64,000 nucleotides of DNA from Diospyros lotus (GCF_014633365.1 NC_068341.1:24472339-24536338), one strand, 5' to 3'. Shown: positions 1 to 12,489, counted from the first letter of the stretch. Notes: generated by a model not told the origin, from the letters alone. A program made the numbers and translations.

Positions 1-368
1 GTATGGAATGTCAGCCTAAGATGTGGTCTGGATAGTGTAGCCATAATTCTCCAAGGGCATGACGGAATAATAGGGGTATCTGATGCTGGTGTGCATGTTA
101 GGATAGCCGCCTTGGTTTTCGTGCCAGACCGTTTGGTCAGGGAAGTTGCACTAGGACGACTAGGTGGTCCATACTGTGTTGTTCATATGGGATGTCAGCC
201 CAGGATGTTGTCTGGATAGTGTAGCCATAATTCTCCAAGGGCATGACGGAATAATAGGGGTATCTGATGCCGGTGTGCATGTCAGTATAGTCGTCTTTGT
301 TTTTGTGCCAGGCCATTTGGCCAGGGAAGTTGCACTAGGATGACTAGGTAGTCCATGTGAAATTTTGG
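1..368 (+). repeat. 184-bp tandem duplication inside the LTR
   Basis: Two units with a period of 184 bp, at 1-184 and 185-about 368. Each contains TGTCAGCC, TAGTGTAGCCATAATTCT, CATGACGGAATAATAGGGG and GGGAAGTTGCACTAGGA. The same duplication occurs on the opposite strand in the LTR at 2980-5747, so it predates the spread of this subfamily. Confidence 0.85.
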
Positions 369-1040
369 AGTTGGAATTATATGATGGTTCCTGGATGCTT
401 AAGGTGGGAACATATTCTGGTGAGATGCGTTAGCAATCCCATTTAAGCTAGAATCGCGTCGCGTCGTCGTGTCGATATGGTGGCATAACTTTTAGAGAGA
501 TTGCTCTTTTCCTGTGGTAGGGTTAAGCGCAGGGGATTCTCTTGGGTTAGGGCTTACCGAGTGTATTGGTTTATTTCATATCTTGCATTCATTCATGAAA
601 AATGTGATTTTGAACTCTCACTTAGATGATTCATCATCTAATTTGGACTATGTCCCTGAAATATTCAAACGTTCCAGGTGAAGACAGCGGTGCGAAAGGA
701 AAGAGAATTACCGAGGAGTGACGGCGATTAGTTGATAGCTTGTAATATGTTTCTTTCAATAATGTTGTTTGTTTTGAGGACATCTTGTAAGTGTTGGTTT
801 GACTTTATATTATAAATAAAGTGGTTTTGGTTATGACTTGTTAAGGTTTCGATCTAGCTTCCGCATTTGTGTTGGTGAACCTGTCTTAGTTTATTGATGG
901 TTCATAGTTGATAGACTGAGAAGGTGTAACGGGATCTTTGGGGAACGATTTGTGTTGGTTTTCTGTTGTTTTGGAAAAAAAATTTATATCCTCGGAATCT
1001 TATGTTACGTAACGCTCTTCTGGGAGAGCGGGGTGTTACA
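1..1040 (+). mobile_element. Tekay/Del-type Ty3 LTR, 3' portion cut by window edge
   Basis: The sequence ends in an A-rich tract and GGGGTGTTACA at 1040, the same 3' terminus shown in inverted form by the LTR starting at 2980. Shared landmarks include the CTCCAAGGGCATGACGGAATA block, the TCACTTAGATGATTCATCATC block and the CTAGCTTCCGCAT block. The left end lies outside the window, so its TSD cannot be checked; the five bases after the end are gaaat. Whether this is a solo LTR or part of a full element is unknown. Confidence 0.85.
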
Positions 1041-2851
1041 GAAATAATGGTGACAAATATAGATAAGGCATTTTAACACATCCAGTTTCCATCTTCAAGG
1101 GAAAAACATTATAAAAACGGTATACTTGAATTTAATTAGGATAACCTCCTGGGTAAAATTATAAAACCCAGTATTACATGATGTTGGAAAATATAGAATT
1201 TCCAGTGATTTTAAAGGACCTTGGGTGGTCCGGAGAGCCCAAGAAGTGAATTTCAATAAATTGATTAATAAAATTGCCAAGTCGATTATAGGTAACTCCC
1301 CAGGACTTGGATGTCCTAGAAAAAGGGCATAAGATTTGCGAGCATCTCGAGGTGAGACTAATGACGCTGAAATCAATCGGGTCAAGAATAGTTTCTGGAA
1401 TAATTTATGTATAAGCCCAAATTGTTGACTATATCAAATGGTCGAGTTGCACGCTTCTGTGTGCGCTGGAGTTACAGCACGCAAGGGAGGCTATCACGAT
1501 TACGGCTCACTGTAGCTGACGCAATGCAATCGGCGGGGCAAGCAACAATAGTGGCCAGGGGAGCCAGGCAGTGGGAGGTGGCCAACGGCGGCCGTGCGTA
1601 GGAGCAGCGTCATGAAGAAGAAAAAGATGATGGGAAGAATAAGGAAAAAGAAAAAAAGAAGAAAATTTGGGAAAATGAAGAAAAAATGCCAGAAAAGTTT
1701 AGAATTTTGGGGAAAAAAATTAAAAATTAATTTGGGGCTAGAGGAGCATACCAGAGGGTTGGAAATGGGGTTTGGGCACAAGATGGCAGTCAAAGAGGCA
1801 ACGCCAATGTAGGCATTTGGACGAATTTCTCCTCCAGATTGGTTAAGGTAAAATTAATTATTTATTTTCTAGTTAATTGCATTATGTGAGATAATATATA
1901 ATAGTGTTGGTTGGATTATACCCTCGGTTAGGGTTGTTTGGAAATTCTAGATGGGTGGTTTTTGTGGTGTATGGCAAAAACGAAGGTCCTGGTTTAATTT
2001 CTGTTGTTGTTGGGTTTTGTGTGGCATCTAGGTTCTACCAAGGAGGCAGTAATCCTAGAAGAAGTCAGAGTTCAATTTGGCATTCTTATTCTTGGGAGAA
2101 GAGGCTTCGAGCCAGATAAGGGACGACCCCAAGGGTTGCGGCCTTGCTAATGTCCAGTAAAAATGATAAATATATGTTGTGTGCAGTTGTGTGTTGTGCA
2201 TGTTCTATAAGTGGTCTAGTGGAGTCTTATGTCCATGGGAGAGACTAGATACATGCTAGGGGTAATATGGAAGGTTATTGCCTCGAACAGGTGGGTTCGA
2301 AGGGTAGTGATGCCTCGCCATTCATGCATACTTACTTGTTATTGCATCTCATATATTATCTTGTTTACATTCATTTGCCCCCTTACTAAGTCATTGTGAC
2401 TCATGAGGTTTTACGTCGTGTTATAGATATCGCAAGTCCAAATAGAAGCATGGATGTTGTCGGGAGAATGAAGTGGCAACTAACGTTGTTGCCCGAATTT
2501 TGAATGCTGTATTTATCCTTATATATATACATGTGTGTTGAATGTATATGTTGTGGCAATAATTGCTATCTAGTTGGTTGTAATCAGCATAATGTATATA
2601 TGATTGTGAGACTTTATTGTTGTATGTGGCTTTGGTTTGGTGGAGGTCAATTTTCAGATTGTGCAAGGTTCGATATGGAATTTTTCATAAATCCCCAATA
2701 CTTAGCAAATTTGTGATATGTTGTTTTATGTGCCTAGGTGACCTTTGGTTTGTTATGAGGTAAGTTGAAGAAAGGTGAAACTTACTAGGGTTTCAGGTCT
2801 CGTTCTGCTGTAATTTCTTTAATTACTAGGGACCAATTCCTCGAGTGGAGT
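1041..2851 (+). mobile_element. Unassigned LTR-family remnant, proximal part
   Basis: Noncoding sequence with no convincing ORF. Its last about 210 bp (2640-2851) match 31246-31469 (shared CAGATTGTGCAAGG-like, ATAAATCCCCAATACT and TTCCTCGAGTGGAG blocks), and the match resumes at 11505, so it is a dispersed repeat interrupted by CACTA-1. The distal end has a TCA terminus and a spacer typical of Ty3 LTRs. I could not find a matching TG start or TSD, so how far left the repeat extends is open. 1594-1700 is A/G-rich low-complexity sequence. Confidence 0.45.
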
Positions 2852-3752
2852 CACTATAAGAATTTTAACTTTTAGTGGCAGCCAGGACCGTCACCAAAAG
2901 TATAAAAACTTATCACTAAAAGTTTTAGTGGCTGCCGAATTGGTCGCCACAAGTTTTCACTAAAAAGTCTATCACAAATTGTAACACCCCGATCTCTCAG
3001 GGTGTTAGGTAACGTAAAATTCCGGGATATTTTTTTTTTCCAATCAACGAAAATTCAACACAAAACTAATCCCCGAAGATCCCATTACACCTTCTTAGAA
3101 TATCAACTATGAACCATTAATAAACTAAGACAGGTACATCATCTCAAATGCGGAAGCTAGATTAAAACCTTAATAAATCATAACCGAACCCACTTTATTT
3201 ATAACATAAAGTCAAACCAACATTTTACATGACATCTTCAAAATAAACAACATAATTGAAATGACATAATATAAAACATCCACTAATCGCCGTCACTCAT
3301 CGGCAATTCCCTTTCTCTTCGCACTGCTACCTTCAACTGGAACGTTTGAATATTCTAGGGATATAGTCTATATTAGATGATGAATCATCTAAGTGAGAGT
3401 TCAAAAACATATTTTTCATGAATGAATGCAAGACATGAAATAAACCAATACACCCGGTAAGCCCTAACCCAAGAGAGCCACAAATGCTTAACCCTATCAC
3501 AGGAAAAAAGCAATCTCTCTAAAAGCTATGCCACCATACCGACACATCGACACAATGGGATTCTAGCTTAAGAGGGGAAAGTCAACGCATCTCTCCAACA
3601 TCTCGAGAACAATCGTTACCAACTCCTGACCTAGGAGGGTCACATCAACGCAGGAACCCGGCTCACCACATTTACGTCGGAGATTACGTTCACACTGTAA
3701 GCATCTAGGAACCACCACACAATCCCAAGTCCAAAATTTCACATAGACCACC

Positions 3753-4122
3753 TAGTCATCCTAGTGCAACTTACCTGATCAAACAGCTTGGCACCAAAAC
3801 CAAGGCGGCTATCCCGGCATACGCACCAGCACAAGATACCCCTATTATTCCGTCACGCCCTTGGAGAATTATGGTTACACTATCCAGACAACATCCTAAG
3901 ATGACATCCTACATGAACAACATAATATGGACCATCTAGTCATCCTAGTGCAACTTTCCTAACCAAACGGCTCAGCACAAAAATCAAGACGGTTATCCCA
4001 GCATGTACACCAATACAAGATACCCTTATTATTCCGTCACGCCCTTGGAGAATTATGGCTACACTATCCAAACAACATCCTAGGTTGATATTCCATATGA
4101 ACAACAAAACACAAGACAATGC
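3753..4122 (-). repeat. 185-bp tandem duplication inside solo LTR
   Basis: GTCATCCTAGTGCAAC recurs at 3753 and 3938 (period 185). Each unit contains CATAATTCTCCAAGGGCGTG in inverse orientation. It is the counterpart of the duplication at 1-368. Confidence 0.85.
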
Positions 4123-5006
4123 CACATTTCACAATTCAAAGCATCATATAAGCAACAGTTTTATAAAATGCAATGCACAAGTTCGAAACATTTAGGGACG
4201 AACCTCCCTTGAAAACTCAACTGTCACTGGTTACTGTTTACATGCAACAAAACTATTTGTATGAACAAGTCAAGTTTGGTAGTGAACAACTCACAAGTTA
4301 AAACCAAGTTTCCAAGGAGACCACTCACAATAAGTCAAGTTTTTGGGGCGAAAACTCACCTCGAATTACGTGTCAAATCACAAACACTTGAATTTATTCT
4401 CAATCTCAAGCCAAGATACACCCAAAACATCATATTTAATTAAGGAACCATCAAAATCCATTTTTCACAATTTTTCCATAATTTTCTCTACTTTTCTCCC
4501 AATTTTCACCTCGATAATTCCAAAATAATTATCTCCTCAAACATTTTTCCAAATATTTCAACATGATAAATCCTAAAATAAATCAATAAAAATACTAGAA
4601 GAAGAAATACCATAAAATCCCTTCTCACGCGCCCAGCGCATGGGTGCGAGTGGAGTGCGATGCATGCAGCCACACGCCACCTTCTTCCCCAAATTAATTT
4701 TCGACTGACGACGACGACTCTGATTACCAAACAAATGGTACCCTCTTAAAGCCCTTGAAGAGTCGATCACGATGGCACAACTTTCATGCCGAAAGGACAT
4801 CGAAAGCCCAAAATGGGCAGTTGCATAGGTGGTCCGCCACCCGATTCCGGCTGAGCTTCAATCGGCCTCCAAACGATCCCAAAATGCTTCCAAATGCTCC
4901 CAAACTCTTCTCCTTGATGCAAGGATCAAAAGCCCCTTAATCACTCTCTCAAAAACATCCAAAAACATGGTCGATTTGCTTGTTAAGTTTAGGTCGAAAC
5001 CCTCGC

Positions 5007-5014
5007 TATTTATA
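5007..5014 (-). promoter_or_regulatory. TATA box of the Tekay solo LTR
   Basis: TATAAATA on the minus strand within a GC-richer context, in the expected U3/R part of the LTR and at a position like the TATAAAAA at 20859 in the related LTR. Confidence 0.5.
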
Positions 5015-5752
5015 GGCGATTTCTAGCCAAAATCCGACCAATTAGCGGCCAATCCTTAGCCTCCAAGCTAGCCCAAGCCGTATAGCACCTCCCCCAACTC
5101 TCCCTCGGCCATCCCGGAATTGGCCTCCACATGCGGTGGATTTGCGGTGGCCGTTTTTGGCTTGTGTTCACACTTGAAGTTTGTTTTATTGTACTTTCAC
5201 CCCCTTGACTTCTTCAAATCTCATTTTGGCCATTTCCATGATAATCCATCCAACTATACCACTTAGGCCCACAAGTTTAGTACTTCCCATTTCATCCTCG
5301 AAATTTTTAAAAAATTACCATTTTGACCTCCCTCAAGCAAAATTTAGAAAATTATACTTTGGCCCGATTGCTCATTTTGACCTTAAATCCATTCGTTTCA
5401 ACCCGAAATCACTCAAGGGTTGTTTCATATACAAAATCTAAGTCCTCAAGACACTCTGTTGACTTTGCGGATGATCCCTACGTCGATTATGTTTTCACAG
5501 CCTGATCGACAGTTGTACCAAAAACTGTTTCTAATCCCACTTCTTTTGATTCCTAAAATCATATCTCGAATCACTTGTCCGCATTATATCATTTTCCTTA
5601 AGCATTTAAGGTCCAAGGTACTCCCTCTAACTGATTCGATCACTTAAGACTGCGACAATGTACCCTATAACCTCATTCTTTTCATAATTCAAATTATACC
5701 CTTCGTCAAATACCATTTATAACCTCAATAATTTCTCAGGTATTACACAAAT

Positions 5753-6150
5753 AGTATTAGTGGTGATTTTTGGCTAGCCGTAACTAAAAATACCCTTTTA
5801 GTGGCGACCGAATGTGACAGTCACAAAAATTTTTTTAGTGACAACCACACAGTCATCTGCTACTAATGTCATTTTTTGTGACGGTCATGGCCGTCACAAA
5901 TAATGACTCTTTAATGACGGTCACCGTTGCCATAAGTAATGAATTTTTTGTGACGACTTTATTGGTTGTCACAAATGATAAGCTTTTAGTAATAGTCTTG
6001 GCCGCCACAAAATAAACGTTTTTTAGTGACCACATTATATTGGTTGCCACAAAAAGTGTTTGACAGATACTTTTAGTCAGAGTCATGGTTGCCACAAAAG
6101 AAGACATTTTTAGTGACCAGTTTTTGTTGACTGCCACAAAAAGTGATTTT
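5753..6150. repeat. CACTA-1 left subterminal repeats
   Basis: Repeated TTTTAGTGGCGACC-like and GTCACAAAAAT-like units in alternating orientation, continuous with 2852-2979 once the solo LTR is removed. In CACTA elements such arrays serve as transposase (TnpA-type) binding sites; that role is inferred here. Confidence 0.8.
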
Positions 6151-6809
6151 TGTAAAAAAATTTCACAACCCATTGCTTGTTTTTCTATATTTTAAATCTT
6201 ATTAATTTAATACATTGCAACCAAAATAAACACCATTCTAATCATGAAGAAAAGAAAACAACTCTAGTCAAACAATAATTGACTAGCACTTTACATTTAC
6301 ATTATCATCAAAAAAAAGATATCTAGCAATTTATATTCACATTGTCATCAAAAAAAGACATCTAGCACTTTACATAAAAAAAATGATTTTGCAATCTTAC
6401 AAAATCTTTTTAATATCCAACAAAGATAATAGTAATAAATATCATATCGCGTTTTAATATCACCCACCAAACACTATATGAAATTCATTCCGCCGAACGG
6501 ACTAATTGGTTTTTGTTTCCAATTTATTATTTTTGTTTTCATAATAACAAAACTTAACACAAAAAATAAAAAACAAAAACTAAAAACAGCAAACTCCATG
6601 AAAGACCCATAAATATACATTACTTTATCAGACTGTCATTTGCAATAAAAACCCACACCAAACCCATGGATCACACCCATATCTGTTACGAAACGGCGCA
6701 AGGCATCGTTCGCTTAACACCAACTGCGATGTTTTTCGTTTCATTAACGGCCAACCTGTTTACCAACGAAATGTCTACAGGAGGAACCACGCCAGAGTTA
6801 ACACCTACT

Positions 6810-6834
6810 AAATATATATATATATATATATATA
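6810..6834. repeat. (TA)n microsatellite
   Basis: An uninterrupted alternating AT run in the CACTA-1 interior. Confidence 0.9.
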
Positions 6835-7096
6835 AATTAACAGCAATATTGACAGGATGAGTTCATAATCTGGCATTTCAGTTTCAGTAAAACCCCGCCA
6901 TTATTGGCCTCGTATAGAAGCTGATGATCAACAAGACACAATGCCAACCCCTTCAGACAACAAAAAACCGAGCAATTAGTCATCACCAAAAAGCTACTAC
7001 TCATAGTTGCCTTAGTGCATGAAGCGCCTGCTTCTAAATAATCTGTTAGTGGAAGCAAAAAACACAATGTTTAACATTCAATAGAACATTGGTAAT

Positions 7097-7134
7097 TCGT
7101 ATTGCTATTGGTATTGGTATTGGTATTGGTATTG
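7097..7134. repeat. GGTATT hexanucleotide minisatellite
   Basis: About six copies of GGTATT/GCTATT in a row, directly beside the exon-like block at 7140-7219. Confidence 0.9.
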
Positions 7135-7139
7135 CTTAC

Positions 7140-7219
7140 AGATACTGACCATTATTTGCTTCTTCGTCGGATGATTTCCACACAATGTCTTTGAGCCCGG
7201 TTGAGAGGCTCTTATAGTA
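7140..7219 (-). pseudogene. Exon-like captured gene fragment in CACTA-1
   Basis: On the minus strand an open 80-bp block lies between a good 3' splice site (TTTTGCTTGCAG, with a T-rich tract upstream) and a 5' splice site (GTAAGC). In one frame it reads YYKSLSTGLKDIVWKSSDEE followed by ANNGQYL, which has the composition of real coding sequence. The parent gene was not recognised. CACTA elements are known to capture host exons, which would explain it. Other coding-like stretches in the same strand and area (6665-6805, 7010-7050) may belong to the same captured gene. This is inference from splice signals and codon appearance only. Confidence 0.3.
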
Positions 7220-8117
7220 CTGCAAGCAAAATAAAGAGCACAATTGAGACAGTTGGCCAGCCGTTTGCATTCCCACACAAAAATACACATGCAGGATTAT
7301 TGGTCCATATAACATGGGGCAACAGCACACAAAAGCCTTTATAAAAAAAATTGTATGTGATTTCCTAGTCTAGCCTCAGCAAAAGCCTATTGAAACCAAT
7401 CTTTTTTTCATGTAAAGCATTTACATCAAGTGATTTTGTAATATTACATCTCCCACCACCCGGAGATGTAAGGCAACATCGGTTCTTTTTTCCTTTTTAC
7501 TTGTAAAGTGAGTTTATGCCACTCTTTAGGAATGGTCATTGTGCTCACTGATTCCTAACTCTTTTCCCACCACCCTAATCATCAGCCAACCTGTAAAGGT
7601 CAACCATAGGGTTAATGTATTGCAAGTATTAATCCTTTGTTAACTAGATTGTAGAAAACAGAAGTGTTATTTACTGGTAATATCTTTTTGTAATTGCTAC
7701 ATCTGCTATGAGTTCTGTATTGTGAAGCAAAGCCAACATGAGAAAAACATATCTGCTGATGGAATAACTTACGCCACTGTTATTCAGTTAGCTACTTCCA
7801 GAGAGGGTAAGAAGGATAGATAAGAAAAAGGAGAGCTCAAACTAGGTTTGACTTACTATTAAGGATATATGGTTTAGCCTTGGATCAAAAGTTTGGAAAT
7901 AACAATTGTCAGTTCAGCTCTAGGTCTAGTGAAGCTGAACCATGAGAATCCCAACATGCCTTATTTTGTTCCACCTTTGTTAGTAAGATAAATAGGACAG
8001 TACAACTAACAAAGAACCAACTCAAAGACTTGCAAACTCAGCAAAACTGAAGAAATCTACACTGACTACCCAACAATTAGAGGTTAAAATGAACAGAAAC
8101 ATAACAAATTGAATAAA

Positions 8118-8455
8118 CTATTGTTCTAGCAAAAATAATAACAAAACAAAGCTAGGAGGCTCTTCTACTAGTGTAGCTGGCGAGAAAAAGGAGGATTCCG
8201 AGCAAGAACAAAAAGAAAATAATAGGAAGAATAGCGAAGCTTGAGAGAAATTCTGGAGAGATTCATATTTCTCTAAAAAATTGTGAAGACTGAATGAATG
8301 AACTGAATAATACAACTTGAGTTTATGTACTACCTCGACTAGCTAAAAACTAATTCTCTAACAAACTAACAGCTCAAAGCCACCTGTCAGTAACAAACAA
8401 AAAAATAACTGTTAACAGAACAGAGCCTTCTCTTTCCTTAAATATCTCTATTCTC
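8118..8455 (-). mobile_element. Possible Ty1/copia LTR relic inside CACTA-1
   Basis: The minus strand reads like the R/U5 part of copia LTRs: a TTGTATTATTCAGTTCATTC stretch followed by AGAATTTCTCTCAAGC-like repeats. I found no paired TG/CA ends with a TSD, so boundaries are approximate and the assignment is tentative. Confidence 0.25.
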
Positions 8456-8579
8456 GCACACTTTTTTCTCAACACCAAGTATCAATATGCTTGCAACAGC
8501 TCCAATCAAAAGATTCCACAAATTAGGTTTTCTAGATAAAGAAAAAGGAAAAGTTATCAAATGAAAGTAAACGACATAG

Positions 8580-8813
8580 ATGGCTAATAAGAGAAAATCT
8601 ATGGTCAACTTCACATGCTTAATGAATGAACATAAATACCATCTCATGCTAAATCTTAAATAACATAAAATTCCCCAAAACCAACAAGAAGTTAATATGA
8701 TCAACTTCTCCTAACCCCATGTACTTACCTTAATGAGGTATAATGAACATATATACCCTCTCATGCTAAATCTTAAATAACATAAGATTCCCCAAAACCA
8801 ACAAGAAGTTAAT
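8580..8813. repeat. 117-bp imperfect tandem duplication
   Basis: TCATGCTAAATCTTAAATAA followed by a shared block ending CAACAAGAAGTTAAT occurs at about 8643-8696 and again at 8760-8813. The upstream halves of the two units have diverged more than the downstream halves. Confidence 0.8.
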
Positions 8814-9479
8814 TGAACTGAATATCTATCTTCATTTGAAATACCATGGTAAGAGCCAAATTTTGCTAGAGGTGCTTGCTTATCAAGATCTGGATTATTA
8901 ATCAAAAAATCAAATGAACTAGAAGGTGTGGGATTAAGGTCTATAGCAACCCAGTATATTCACCTTAATGATGAATAAAATACATAAAACTTATAAAGAA
9001 CATGTTGACATGTGAGGGCAACAGTTTGAAGGAAAAAGACATGTTTCTTTATAGGAAATGCCATCCATGGTAATCACATGCACTTGTACCTTATAAAGAA
9101 CAAATTCACTCAATATCATAGATTTTTTCTACAGAAAATACCATGAAATACAAGTTCTAACCAAAGCTGGTAACTATTGACATTCCTTAAATCCAAGAAA
9201 AAGATCTCTGTAACGAATCATTGGGCCTTGCACTAGAAAATTCCAATAATAAGATAATTGATAGCTTCAAACTCAAAAGAGAAAGCATTCATATTAAACA
9301 TCATCTCTAACTTAAGCATTCAAAATCACGACAAAATTTATTTAGATCCCTTTACACATTAACTTTCATTTTTTGAACAAGATCTATAGAACATAGCCAA
9401 ATTATACATAGGATCTTCCCTGTTCTCAGATGCTCCCTCAGATTTGCTCTGGGAAGATAGAAACCTGGAACCAACTAAA

Positions 9480-9960
9480 ATCGCTTCCCCTGGTTCAAAT
9501 TAAACTAAATAAATTCTAATTCAAAAATTATTTTCATATAACAATCCGATACCAATAATGTTAACAAATAACTATTAGGTAAAATAATGCTAGACAAATA
9601 AAAAATAAAATTTGTTCAACTAACACACTGTAACAAAATACAAAATATGTTCTCTATTGTAACAAAATTAGAGATAGACCTGCTGGAGTTGGAGGCCGCA
9701 ATGGAGATGGAGACGGAGACGGTGTTGAGGCAGCGGATGTGGCGGCGGCTTTGAGGTAGCGGATGCGGCGACAACATTGAGGTAGCGGATGAAGAGGAAG
9801 CAGCCACAACGTTGAGGCAACAAGGAGGCTGCGACGGAGAAAGAGATGGAGGCTAGATACTACGGTGAAGGATACGGAGGCGATGGGGAATGAGTGAGGC
9901 GGGAGAGAAGGAGACAGGGGGGGAGATGGAGATGGAGGTGGAGGGAAAGGGAGGCGGGAG
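9480..9960 (-). other. CT-rich leader plus Ser/Ala-rich exon-like block (CACTA-1)
   Basis: Read on the minus strand, a long CT-rich tract (9960 down to about 9850) leads into a GC-rich open stretch beginning MAASSSSATSMLSPHPLPQ. This ends at a plausible 5' splice site, CAGCAG before GTCTATC (about 9680). The same order of leader, GC-rich exon and donor occurs in CACTA-2 (15715-16101) and in the hAT element (12490-12953). It may be the 5' end of a transposon gene or a captured host leader. No product is recognised. Confidence 0.3.
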
Positions 9961-10487
9961 AGATGAGGGTAATAAAAAAGATATTTTGTTTATTTTTAAA
10001 GTTTTATAAATAATTTTAAAATTTAAAAGTTATTTTTTAAATTTTGTTTATATTTTGAAATAAAAAAATAAACAAAACATCTTTTTCCGTTTTTGTAAAT
10101 TTTAGATATTTTTTAAACTTTTGTTTATATTTTAAAGGAAAAGAAAAATAAACAAAATATCTTTTTCTTTTTTTGTAAATTTTTTAGTAGTAAAGAATAT
10201 ACTTTTTAATAATATTGAAAGAAGAATGAAATAAAAACATACTTTGTTTTTAATTATTAATTATACTTTATATTTTAAGAATATAAAAATATACTTTTTC
10301 ATAATAAGTATATTATTAATAATTAATTATAAAATTATATTAAAATAAAAATATACTTTTTAAGAATATCAAAAGAAGAATGTTATTAAAAAAATAAAAA
10401 CATAATAAAAGAATGTTATTAAACATGAAATGTTTTTTATTAATTATTAATTATATTTTATATTATTGTACTTTTTTGTATTAATAA

Positions 10488-11504
10488 TTCATTTTTAGTG
10501 ACTGTCAAAGTTAGTCGTCACAAATAAGTATATTAAAGTTTTGCCAAAACCTTTTAGTGGCTGCCATATTTGGTTGTCATAAATAATTCATCTTTAGTGA
10601 TTATCACATTATGCCGTCACAAATAGTCATATTTTAGTGGCCACAAACCCTATCCCTCACAAATAAGCATAATGACTCAAACCCCTTCCCCAAGCTTTTA
10701 GTGGCGACCACTTCTAGTCATCATAGATAATATATTTTTAGTGATCGCTAATTCTGGTCGTCACAAATAATGAACCTTTAGTGCCTGCCGTCACAAATAA
10801 TGAACCTTTAGTGCCTGCCGTCACAAATAAGCTAATAAGCTTGTTAGAGTGAGTTCCGCATCTCCAATCTTTTAGGGGTCGCCATGTCCGACTGTTACAA
10901 ATACTCCACTTTTAGTGGCCGCCATATGTGGCCATCACTAATAATGTACTTTTGGTGGCCACCCATCCCGACCCTCACAAATAAGCTTATTTTTGTTAGA
11001 AATACTCCACCTTTAATGGCCACCACACATGGCCATCACAAATAATCCACTTTTAGAGGCCGTCACAAATAATCCATTTTTAATGGCCATCACTAATAAT
11101 GTACTTTTAGTGGCCGCCCATCCCGACCCTCACAAATAAGCTTGTTTTTGTTTGAAATAATCCATCTTTAGTGGCCGCCATTGGCAGTCATAACAAATAA
11201 GCTTGTTGGAGGCCACTTTTAGTGACCACCATACATAGCCGTCACAAATAATCTTCTTTTAGTGACTGTTAACGCCGCCCCTCACAAAATAAACATACCG
11301 GTTGTCACAATAGTGCACTTTTAGTGGCCACAAGTCGTGGCCGTCACAAATAATGAGCTCTTTAGTGGCCAATTTTTTTAGCCGCCACTAAACATGCATT
11401 TTTAGTGACAAACAGTTTATGGTCACTACTAATAGTTGTATTTGTGACAAATATCTTTTGATCGTCACTAAAAGTGGCCACTAAAAATTACTTTTCTTGT
11501 AGTG
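10488..11504. repeat. CACTA-1 right subterminal repeats
   Basis: More than 15 units of TTTTAGTGGCCGCC and CCGTCACAAATAA type in both orientations over about 1 kb, ending at the TIR. Two units around 10788-10825 are near-perfect tandem copies (GAACCTTTAGTGCCTGCCGT). Confidence 0.85.
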
Positions 11505-11645
11505 AGTGAAGAGAATGAGGAAGTCTGATCCTCACTTAGGGCGTTTCTTATTGAAACATAGTTCATCTCTTTAGTTATTGACTTTGTAAGTGAGTAATCC
11601 GGTCGATTATTCACTGGTGGCACCTAAGGTGGGAGCAAGTCATCA
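11505..11645 (+). mobile_element. Unassigned LTR-family tail, displaced by CACTA-1
   Basis: Continues the repeat broken at 2851. The GTTTCTTATTGAAACATAGT, GTGAGTAATCCGGTCGATTA and GGTGGCACCTAAGGTGGGAG blocks align with 31500-31600. It ends in TCATCA, as an LTR 3' terminus should. 11646-12276 beyond it is AT-rich sequence in which I recognise nothing. Confidence 0.55.
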
Positions 11646-12276
11646 CAAAAATTTAATCTAATTTGACTATAAATAAATGATATGAATAGGTTTAAAAAAA
11701 CATAATTTGATTGGAGTCATGATTTGTTTATAACTACTTAATTTGTATTTTAATTAGTTGTTAATGGATTACTAATGTAATTTATTATGAGTTGACGTAA
11801 TTAAGTTAATCTCGCATCTCTATTGTGTGACATAATCCAATAATAGAGTCCTTAGTGTATATGTATGGCGTATGTGACTAATTATCTAGTGTTCTAAAAT
11901 ATGCTAGGAGAAAATTTAGTAGTGTAGAGTAAAAGTTAAACAAAAAGTTAGATAACTTGTTGGCAAAATTAAAAAAAAAAAAAAAGGTTCAAAATTAAAG
12001 AAAATGTTGAGTTTAGATAACGTGACTATTTTTAAAATTAGCTAAATAATAGCGGTAGCGATTAAATAAAAATTTGAGTATTCAATTAAAAATAAGGTGA
12101 ATTTTTTAAGTACTTTTTTAATAATTTACCTTAATTTTAAAAACATAAATTACTTTAATGATTAATTTTTTTTTATTGATAAACTTAAAGTAACCACGTT
12201 ATTTAATAAAAAGTAATTAAGTAAATTAACTTTTATTTGTATAAAATGGTTATGATCTAGAAATACTAGAACATAT
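11646..12276. other. AT-rich intergenic stretch, nothing recognised
   Basis: No ORF, repeat or element end was found between the LTR tail and the hAT element. It includes an A-rich tract at about 11968-11985. It ends with the hAT target site. Confidence 0.6.
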
Positions 12277-12489
12277 TAGGGGTGTGCAAAAAATTGGGTA
12301 AACCGATTTAACCCAACCAAACCAACTAGTTCGGTCGATTCGGTTTGGTTAGCCATAATGATTGGTTCGGTTTTGGTTACTCATTTAGCAAAAAACTGAA
12401 CAGAACCATGGAGGAATAAACCACCCCTGAACCGAACCGTAAACCTCCCCACGCGGGCGCGACACCCCATGTCTGTACTGCCATTTTAT

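Larger units (their letters stand above)
2980..5747 (-). mobile_element. Tekay/Del-type solo LTR in CACTA-1
   Basis: Plus-strand ends are TGTAACACCCC and GGTATTACA, flanked by the perfect 5-bp TSD caaat (2975-2979 and 5748-5752). Read on the minus strand it begins TGTAATACC and ends GGGGTGTTACA, like the other members of this family in the window. Length 2,768 bp. There is no internal domain on either side, so it is a solo LTR left by LTR-LTR recombination. A minus-strand TATA box lies at 5007-5014. Confidence 0.93.
2852..11504. mobile_element. CACTA-1, En/Spm-type DNA transposon, non-autonomous
   Basis: Begins CACTATAAGAA at 2852 and ends CTTGTAGTG at 11504, flanked by the 3-bp TSD agt (2849-2851 and 11505-11507). 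Both ends carry dense subterminal repeats of the TTTTAGTGGCCGCC / CGTCACAAATAA type in both orientations. The empty site is visible in the paralogous repeat at about 31460-31480, where sequence runs straight across the junction. No transposase was recognised. The interior holds a Tekay solo LTR, a possible copia LTR relic, exon-like fragments and AT-rich filler (9961-10487). Without the solo LTR and its duplicated TSD it is about 5.9 kb. Confidence 0.93.
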
